Translations under genes and position numbers: made by a program
Notes under the pieces: generated by a model
What the model was told of the DNA's origin: nothing
The model's input: the letters and a program-made list of their open reading frames with translations, nothing else
Database searches by the model: none
Assembly (NCBI RefSeq): GCF_021917145.1
Contig: NC_061080.1
Coordinates: 3,825,497-3,889,496, forward strand
Origin: Hypomesus transpacificus
Taxonomy: Eukaryota > Chordata > Actinopteri > Osmeriformes > Osmeridae
Direction: 5' to 3'
DNA length: 64,000 nt
Part shown: piece after piece, positions 55,975-64,000 of the stretch
Numbering within the stretch: the stretch's first letter is position 1
Layout of the letters: the number at the start of each line of letters is the position of its first letter

Positions 55975-58900
55975 TCATGGCAGTTGAATGTTGTTCTGAC
56001 CGCTGTGCTCGTGGAGATCCTTCAGCAGATCTGCAAACTGCTCCTCCTGGGAACACAGCAACACCAAGATCCTTCTTTTATTATCTTCAGGTCATGTTGG
56101 CTGTTATTAGTATTTGTGTAGCAGGACTCTGTTCTAAATAGTATGCTGATGGAACATTTCTACGAAAGTTCTCGCTTACCAGTACATTCAATCGTTCAGC
56201 TGCTGCCACGGCAACATTAAGCTTTCTCTCATCCTCCTCTCTCTCCTCTTCAATAACCCCAAGTCTTTGGCCCGACAGAAAAATAAAAGCCAAATAGTCA
56301 ATAACAGTGCAACGTTTAAACACAGACTGCCCATGAGTTTAGCAAATTTCTTGAAATAGCTTGTCTGCCTCACCTGAAGGTGGCACTTGCGAGCTGTTCC
56401 TCACGGACGGCCAGCAGGTTCCGCAGCTCACTGACCTCAGCCTGCAGCATTGCATTTTGGTCTTGGCTCTGGACAATGAAGTCCTCCAAGCGCTTGGCCA
56501 TCTCCAGCTCACGCTCTGTCACTTGCTCCACCCCTAGTCGGAGCTCTGACAGTTCCTCGGCATGCTGGGTAAAATTGGGATACAGTCACGTCATGCACAG
56601 CAAAAATGTCAGGATAGCAGTATTTCTGTAGTTCGTTGCTGATAAAAGGTTCGCTCAGTACTACCATCCAACATGTGCAATATTGAAAAGTTGAGATGTT
56701 ATTGTTGCTCTATATCTGGAATAATACTGACCATTCCTTGGCTCTAATCATTGCAATACTGTTTAAACTATGCACTTCTGATTCTTGATTATCTGCTGTA
56801 CTTACTATATGCTGCAAAATTAAGATCAAGTAAATATAAATTGTATTTTCTATACACAAAAACTCAAAAAGACAAATCTGCTGTACTGGCAGAACCTAAC
56901 GAGCCTTACCTTGTCCAGTAGGCTAACCTGCTCCTGTTCTGCCTTCATCTTGTGTGTCTCCTTGTGCTGGTTGTCTTTAATCCATGGCACTGGAGCAGGT
57001 GGTTGCTTCACACTGATACTCTGAAACAAGACACGGGTCACCTTTTAGAAGACAACCTTTCCAACCACCCAATTACTTCGGTGGGTGACAGCACATTGGG
57101 GAACTACATCTACTGGACATAACATGTCCATGTTATGCAAGTGGACCCAAAGCATACCTACGTACCCTTACGCATGACAGATTGGGTGGTATTTAACACA
57201 TTTGGGGAGAAAAAAAAGGATAAAAGAATGGCTATTAGACCTCTTTCTCCTCATACAACTCACACTTTGTGGCGAGGAGATATCAAGAGGAGGATTTGCC
57301 CCCATGTCCGGCTCAGTCGGCACGTTGTCTTCAACGGTCAGATCCTCGGTGCTGATCTGTCTCTTCTGGGGCTGTTTGGGTTGCGCTGGTCTCCTGTGCG
57401 GGGCACTCTGCGTCCTGGACACTGGCTTCCTGTCCCGGACGCTCCTTCTGTCTCTTGTGCCCCTCTCGGACCCATCTTTCCCCTGGCTGCTCTTCTGGTC
57501 GATGGGCAGCTGCTGGAGGGAGGTGTGGAGAGGACTGTACTTTTCCAGGTCTTTAGGGGGTACATATGTTGGTTTTGATAGCCCTGTGCGGCTATGAGAC
57601 AAAGACAAGACCAGTTAAAAAAAATTACAAAGCAGTGCATTAACACATATGAGTAACACACGCAAATACATTTGATGTACATATTAGAAAGATGGAGGCG
57701 AGCTTCTCACCTTCTAACTGTGATCCGTGGAGCATCAGGGCCCAGGGATTCTGTTATTTGGTTCAGAATTGAAGGCAGACGATGGAGTTTGTCTATTGTG
57801 TCCTGAAAAAAAAGTGATCACCATATCAGCTGCAATTTAAGGAGTCAGGTGGCTGAACGGTTAGGGAATCGGGCGAGTAATCAGAAGGTTGCTGGTTCGA
57901 TTCCCGGCCGTGCCTATTGACATTGTGTCCTTGGGTAAGGCACTTCACCCTACTGGCCTCGGGTGGAATATTGCTGTACTTACTGTAAGTCGCTCTGGAT
58001 AAGAGCATCTGCTAAATGACTAAATGTAAATGTAAAACCTCTCGGGCTCTCTTGTAGTGTTCTTGTAAAGACTAAGGCTCTACACAAAGTATTCGAGCGA
58101 GTCAAGGCTCGAACGTGACCTGGCCTACCGGCTCCATCTGGGATATGATGTCGACCAGCAAGCCATGGAGGACCGCCAGACGCAGGGGAAGGTCCACGTA
58201 ACCATCGAAGGAAGTCATTGGGATGTCTCCGTCTGGGTTGGACACTGTCTGAAGGAAAGCTCGCATCTTCTCCCAGTGCTCCTGGAGAAATTCGTTCATG
58301 AAGAGCATGTATTCTTCCTTCTCACCAAACCTGCATCAAAACAGAGTGGGTTGGATATAGGCATGGAGATTAGGGACACTGTGAAGCTGAGGCGTATCAT
58401 GCCGGTTCTTCACACACAGGCTGTTGGCCTCCTCGCCGTTTGACAGAAGGAATTGTTCTAGTCTATGAAGCCTGATGAGATAAGCTAAACTACCACGGGT
58501 AAGAAAGACACACTTACAAGGTGAAGTTGGCCAGGTTCTGGATGACTTTAGCGGTGAGAGTGAGGGTGCGGAGGGTGACTGGCTCAGGGTAGGGCTGCAT
58601 CAGCCCAAACAGGGAGGGGCTTAGGACGGCCGGACACAGGAAGCGGAGAAACAACGAAGAGGATATGAGGCGCTGGCCAATCTCAGGTCGTCCCTCAGCC
58701 TCGCACAACTCCACCCAGCTGGAGAAGATCCGGTTCAGCTCTTCGGGGAACGACCTGCATCAAGAGAGAAGGAAAAAAGAGGAAGAAACAGTTTGACACA
58801 ATTCTGTGTCTCTTTCCCTGGAAAACGGCCCCACTCTCTTGCTTACCCGTGCATCTCGGTGATCTTCTGCACCACTTCCTCGCAGCTCTCTTTCAGGTGC

Positions 58901-61900
58901 CTCTGGTTGATCGGCAGGTCGGCGGCGGGACATTTACGAGGGTCGACCTCGCAGCTCTCCACTGAAGCATACAGGCGGGTGATGAAGTCTCCTGCAGGGA
59001 TGGGGGGAGGAAGAAAGGGAGAGAGGGAGTCAAAGAGAAAGGAAGGAAGGGTCATGAAGCTGCTTGTCTTCCCTTTCTAACAGAGAGCAACGTATTGATC
59101 ACGGTGGTGTCGTAACAGATTTCAACAATTGGCCAAAGTCAAAAGATTTACATTTAGTCATTTAGCAGACGCTCTTATCCAGAACGACTTACAATAAGTA
59201 CAGGGACATTCCCCTGAGGCAAGGAGGGTGAAGTGCCTTGCCCAAAGACGCAATGTCATTTTGAGGGGCCGGGAATCGAACCAGCAACCTTCTGATTACT
59301 AGCCTATTCCATAACCGCTCAGCCACCTGACTCCCAAGATACACCTAAAAAGTTTTGTTTTTAAAGAAATGAGACCACAAGGCATCCCTACCAAGGGTAT
59401 CAAGGAGGTACTTCTGGCCAACCAGTTTCATGTACTCGTCAATGGCCTTGGTGGCCAGAGTGTTCTCCCTGAAGATCAGAGCCTCCTTCTCACCGAGACG
59501 CTCCACCTCCGCACCGCCCAGCGCTATCAGAAACTCCTGAAACACAAACACAGGACTGTGAGAGCTTTTATCAGAGCAAACAATGGTTCATACAGACGAG
59601 GACCATGACGCTCGTCATGTGCCAATCTAGTTTCCTAGAGACCTTTATTTTGAAGGTCAATCATTTTAGATGCCTCTAAGAGGAACTATAAGTGTCTGTG
59701 CAGGTGCAGATCAGGCTGACGTCTCTGGGGCCCTCTTCACTTGGTGTACCTTGGCCATGCCGATGCTCTGAAGGACATGCACCAGAGCCCCCGCCAGCTC
59801 CTCCTTCTCCTTGACGGTGAGCAGAGGCTCCAAACTACCGCACATCCCCAAGTAGTCCACCGTCACAAACTCCGCAAACTCCTTGTACTTCTCGATGGGC
59901 AGCACTTGCAGGTTCTGAAAGCGGGCCTTGACTCGAAGCGAAGCCTGAGGCCCCAGTTGCTCCTTGGACCCTCCCGTGCCTGACGCCTTGTAGGGAATGA
60001 TCGGGTGCCACTTTTCCTGGTAGGCCCTCCCACGGATGTCGGCTAGGGATATGGCAACGCTGCCGAGGGGGTGCAGGCTGGCCTCATCCCGAGAGTGGCG
60101 CTTTTTCTTGGGGTCCTCGTCACGGAAGAGATGCAGGATGATCTGGGAGAACGTCGGAAGGTTATCAAGCTCGAAGAACTCGCCCCAGAATAGCTGGCAG
60201 CCTCCGGTCACACCACTCCCTTGTCCGCTACTGGAAGCCCCAGCAGAGCCATCCCCAGCCGGGCTTGAGCGGTTGGCAGACTTGCCCACCAATCGGCTGC
60301 TGGTACGGGCGAACAGAGTGCCGTCCAGGTGCAGCTCGCAGTAGTAGCGTCGCTTGGCGGGCAGATCCTTGGCCTCGTTCACCCACAGACTGAGGGAGTT
60401 CTCTGTTCGTTCAACGTTGTCCTGGTAGGAACAAACGTTTTGGAGCGAAGAATGAGATTACTTACTTTACAATTTGTTGTGGTATGTACCAACACTAAAA
60501 TTGGACGTTCTGAAATATTTGGTTTTACCTTATTGGGCTGGGCAGCCCTCCTGAGGTCTTCAATCCAGCGGTCTCTCTCTGCGGCGGAGGTGCATCCAAA
60601 ACAGTGATTGTTCTCTGAGTTGATCACCTAGTATGACAGCATTGAGCAATTAGCAAACTCTTTAACTATAACAGGTAGGGTTAGGGTTATCTATAATATC
60701 TGTCTAACTATAACAGGTAAGGTTAGGGTTATCTATGATATCTGTCTAACTATATCAGGCAGGGTTAGGGTTATCTATGATATCTGTCTAACTATAACAG
60801 GTAGGGTTAGGGTTATCTATAATATCTCTCTAACTATAACAGGCAGGGTTAGGGTTATCTATGATATCTGTCTGCAGAGAAAAGATAGTTGATCTTGTGG
60901 GATCTTGTTTTTGACAAAGGGTTTGTGGTGTAAAATACAGACAAAGGTCAAGTCCTACCTCAAAGCAGTACTTCTCCCCTAGAATGGAGCTGTGGACAGG
61001 TCTGATGATGGTGCTGGTGTCAGCGCTCAGGTCCAAGCTCCCCGCAGCACTGACTGGGATGGACACTGACTCCCGGGAACCGTAGACCCTGGGGGAAACA
61101 CCAAGCAGATTCAAAACCCATGGATTTCAAGACATTAAAAAGCTCACTTGTTCAATTAACTGTGAACAGCCGGTGACCTTTTTGGACACGGTACATTCTA
61201 ACAAGCCCGTTTCATGGTTAGTTCAGGCATGTGAAATGGATGGTGTGATGATAAAGGAAAAAAAATGGGCAAAAAAGTTCAAAATGTTGCTTTGTTGGGG
61301 GAAATGACCCTCTGTGGATTTGGAGCTACCGTAAGGTCAACCACCCATCCTTCCTGATGACCCATCCTTCCTGATTACCAGTGACTCATGCAAGCATACC
61401 TCTTTCCTTTGTTTAACCCAAAGGTGTTCAACTGGGTGCTACTGTTGCTCCTTTTCGTTCGGTTTTCAAGACGTCGTTTGATTAAGGCCTGAAGGTTGGG
61501 GAAAAGAGAGAGTGGTGATGTTTGGATGAGGGAATGAAAAGTAAAGATGACGTCAAAGACCTGGTCAGAAGTCAGGCCAGCAGTAAACAAAGTTGTTGTG
61601 TATCGTCATGTACGGAGCTTGAGTGTGCTTGATGTTATCCCATACCCTCACGCCGCCATCTTGGTTTTTCAGTCTGGGCCCACCAGCAGGGCCCACGTTG
61701 TCAGGGCTACATTCTGTAAGTCAAAGGGTAATACATTGAATTTATAACGTTAGCGTTTTAAATTCAGACTCATTCACATGGTATAGCTCACTTGTATGTG
61801 GAATTGTATTGATTTATTATTTGTTTAGTCTCGCTTCGTGCAGTGAATCAAGTTTTTGAACACTTTCATCTACTTGTGTGTTTTTTTCTGTGAGTAAAGA

Positions 61901-64000
61901 GAGGTCCTTGACTCACTTAGCAATTGCACATTCTAAAACCACAATGGGAGGGACAGTACATTTCCTAATTACTAGATGCTAATAGGGCCATGCTCAGCCT
62001 TAAGCTCTGCTAAAAGATGAATAACATACTTCATTTGTACAATGCGTACAATTGAATGCATGCAAAACAGTTCGCTGCTCTCATAACAGTTTTTGTCCAT
62101 GTTTTACAAACTTCACGCGCCAGTCAGAAACATATGTAGTTGCGATCAAAATCTGTTGATAACTGAACTTCCTCGCACATCAACACATACAGGATGTGGC
62201 TTGTGCAGCTATAACAAGCTGGTGCCACGGCAACACACAGGAGACTTGCGCCTTCAGCTTTCACTACAGAGATGAAAATGCGCTAGTAACAGAAAACTCC
62301 ATTAACCACTCAAGGACATCCAGGATCACACCTGCTTGAATCATATATGTCAAATACAAACATCATATGATTAAATCATCGTAAATAAAATAGTAAATAA
62401 CATTATATCTGTGTAATGCCGTTCTGACAATCCCACGAAATGTCCCACTCTCACAATAGATCGATAACGTTTGGGATTTCCTTCTTCTTAAACAGGACTT
62501 TTCTGCTTACCCAGAGGTCCTCCACACACCAACCAGCGTCTGAAGCCCCTCATCTGAAACAGTGTTCTGTGGAACCAGAGGCCCCTGTGGAACCTGTGGA
62601 ACCTGTGATCTCTACTACACGTCCGAGGACCGGCCTTGTCTCATGCTCCACCTCTCCAAGTCGAGCCCTCCTGGGCCGTGTAGGTCCAGCCGAACAACGA
62701 CCCACGCCTCTCACACTCAGAGGACGACCTCTAACCCCCTCCCCCCCCTCTTCCTCCTCTCAAATGAACTTCCCCGAGTTTGTCCTGATCGATGAGGACC
62801 AGATCTACAGCATGGAGATGCAGGAGTGGAGAGCTGTGCTTTCTCTCAACCGGCCCCGATCAGTCTGCTGGAACACCCAGGCATGGTGCTATCTCCCATC
62901 TCAACATTTTGAGGAAGCAATTTGTAAGCTACTCGCACGCATAATCACGTCAGCCATTTCCTCTGTGTGTCTGTCTGTCTATCTCTACCAGCTAATTAAG
63001 CTGTAATTTTAGACCATCGATGGCTTTTACACATCTGATACATATTTTTCAAGGCACTCTTTGTCTCTCGTTGGATATTTCTGCATAATCGTTTTAAACC
63101 AATTGAACACACGTGTCCGCGACAGTAACATGCGTGAATCCTCCATTAACAACGTGTTTCTATGACTGCAGCAAACATTTGTCTGTGACAGTAGAGCATG
63201 TGTGTCTATGTTATGAACAAACTTAGGGCCACGATAGTAACATGCGTGCCTGTGATAGTAACAGACATGTCTCCATGTTATTAACACACGCGTGTGTCTA
63301 TGATAGGACAAGCGTCTGACCGGTGCTGATGTCCGTGAGGTTCTGCATGCTGGTGTTGGACAGGCAGCTGCTCACTCTGTTGCGGGTCCACATCACGGGC
63401 TGGGATAGTGAAGAGCAGGAGCAAGGAGAAAGACACAGAGACACACACACCACTTAGAGACAGGCCATCTGTGTGAAAGGCCAAGTTGAGGAAGGCTTTT
63501 TTCTTTCATTTGTGAAGTGCATGTCTCAGTGGTTTAGACCGACATGGTGTAAACCATTAAGAATGCACTGCACGACTGCTCTGTGTGTGTGTGTGTGTCT
63601 TCAGTTGTTGTTACACAGGTTGTTATATGAGTGAAGATGGCAAGGCCTATGATGATGATGGTAAGAGGTAGGATGGAGTGTACGTTTACATGTAGTCATT
63701 TATCAGACGCTCTTATCCACAGCGACATACAGCAAGTACAGGGACATTCCCCCCCGAGGCAAGTAGGCTGAAGTGCCTTGCCCAAGGACACAACGTCACT
63801 TGGCACAGCCAGGAATCAAACCGGCAACCTTCTGATTACTAGTCAGATTCCCTAACCGCTCAGCCACCTGACTCCCAGTAGTGTGTACTGGTGGAATGCT
63901 CACCTCGTCCTCCGGGCTGATGAGGATCTGGCCGTCCTCCAGGTGACAGTGGCTGATGTCCCACAGGGGGACCTCCTGAGGGGGGACCCATGACAGCCTG
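55975..64000 (-). CDS. rasal3: RAS protein activator like-3 (SynGAP-family RasGAP), 5'-partial
   Basis: GTPase activator for Ras; RASAL3 is mainly haematopoietic in mammals. Minus-strand exons: 64000-63904 (partial), 63399-63321, 61488-61400, 61088-60959, 60627-60529, 60421-59750, 59536-59392, 58991-58847, 58754-58518, 58330-58129, 57802-57711, 57591-57264, 57020-56910, 56564-56374, 56264-56180, 56046-55975. Visible parts are a split PH domain ([19 protein letters not shown]), C2 ([20 protein letters not shown]) and RasGAP with arginine finger in [16 protein letters not shown] and the signature [17 protein letters not shown] basic linker ([14 protein letters not shown]) and C-terminal coiled coil follow. 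VPLWDIS and [11 protein letters not shown] point to RASAL3 over DAB2IP/SYNGAP. One small exon (phase 1 to 0) between 63321 and 61488 was not located. The C2 domain carries a Ser/Gly-rich insert. The start is outside the window. Confidence 0.92.
57838..58037 (+). mobile_element. tRNA-derived SINE, copy 4
   Basis: Same SINE family, plus orientation, within a rasal3 intron (antisense to the gene). Confidence 0.88.
59147..59335 (-). mobile_element. tRNA-derived SINE, copy 5
   Basis: Same family in reverse orientation (TTTAGCAGACGCTCTTATCC ... CAGCCACCTGACTCCC) in a rasal3 intron. Short AAGAT repeats flank it. Confidence 0.88.
60664..60873. repeat. 42-bp repeat containing telomere-like GGGTTAGGGTTA
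   Basis: Five tandem copies of a 42-bp unit (AACTATAACAGGTAGGGTTA ... TATCTGTCT), each holding two TTAGGG-type hexamers. It lies in a rasal3 intron. Confidence 0.92.
61673..63660 (+). CDS. Candidate unrecognised multi-exon gene nested antisense in rasal3
   Basis: Three plus-strand segments with good splice sites keep one frame: 61673-61715 (TTTTTCAG acceptor, GTAAGT donor), 62496-62923 (TTCTTAAACAG acceptor, GTAAGC donor) and 63619-63660 (TTACACAG acceptor, GTAAGA donor). Phases agree (1-2, 2-1, 1-1). The middle segment has 142 codons without a stop. It begins Pro/Ser/Thr-rich ([18 protein letters not shown]) and then turns into an ordered-looking stretch, [20 protein letters not shown] followed by EWRAVLSLN. 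The third segment gives [15 protein letters not shown] recognise no family. Start and end were not found and may lie outside the window. It would overlap rasal3 on the opposite strand. Confidence 0.4.
61716..62495. other. Intronic stretch, no further feature
   Basis: AT-rich intronic sequence of rasal3 (minus) and of the plus-strand candidate. The missing rasal3 exon may be here or at 62924-63320, but I could not identify it. Confidence 0.4.
63685..63876 (-). mobile_element. tRNA-derived SINE, copy 6
   Basis: Same SINE family in reverse orientation, in the rasal3 intron between exons 64000-63904 and 63399-63321. Confidence 0.88.

Noticed and set aside
59741-60607. Plus-strand frames opposite rasal3
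   Set aside because: Shadows of rasal3 exons 60421-59750 and 60627-60529, without plus-strand splice logic.

Overview
The window is teleost fish nuclear DNA. The evidence is vertebrate genes split into short exons with GT-AG introns, long (GT)n, (GA)n and (CT)n microsatellites, and six copies of one tRNA-derived fish-type SINE. I could not fix the species. A 100-base N gap at 10718-10817 marks a scaffold join.

Layout: (1) 1-9431, plus strand, the 3' 19 exons of a CARD-coiled-coil-MAGUK gene best matched to card14. The start of the CARD lies before the window, and one exon carries an apparent 1-bp frameshift. (2) 9432-19733, intergenic and microsatellite-rich, with the assembly gap and two weak exon-like segments. 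(3) 19734-24045, plus strand, cbx4, and 31811-34330, plus strand, cbx8, both Polycomb chromodomain genes with the same five-exon plan. (4) 36711-38530, minus strand, a small secreted-protein gene resembling human C17orf67. (5) 39697-44360, plus strand, dgke (diacylglycerol kinase epsilon), complete in 11 exons. (6) 49102-53299, minus strand, trim25 (RING/B-box/coiled-coil/SPRY E3 ligase), with ISRE-like sites just upstream of the start. (7) 55975-64000, minus strand, rasal3 (PH-C2-RasGAP), whose 5' end lies beyond the window.

The gene order joins families that in human sit at 17q25 (CARD14, CBX4, CBX8), at 17q22 (C17orf67, DGKE, TRIM25) and on chromosome 19 (RASAL3). The genes are independent and do not form one pathway. 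Themes are innate immune and NF-kB signalling (card14, trim25), Polycomb repression (cbx4, cbx8) and lipid/Ras signalling (dgke, rasal3). dgke and trim25 converge, with opposed poly(A) signals near 45.8 kb.

Most notable observations: a possible undescribed plus-strand multi-exon gene nested antisense in rasal3 introns (61673-63660); a decayed tandem duplication across the dgke/trim25 junction with reciprocal loss of exons; a 994-bp foldback element in a card14 intron; a run of phase 1-1 linker exons in trim25; and the card14 frameshift. All calls come from reading the sequence and remembered family features; no database search was run.
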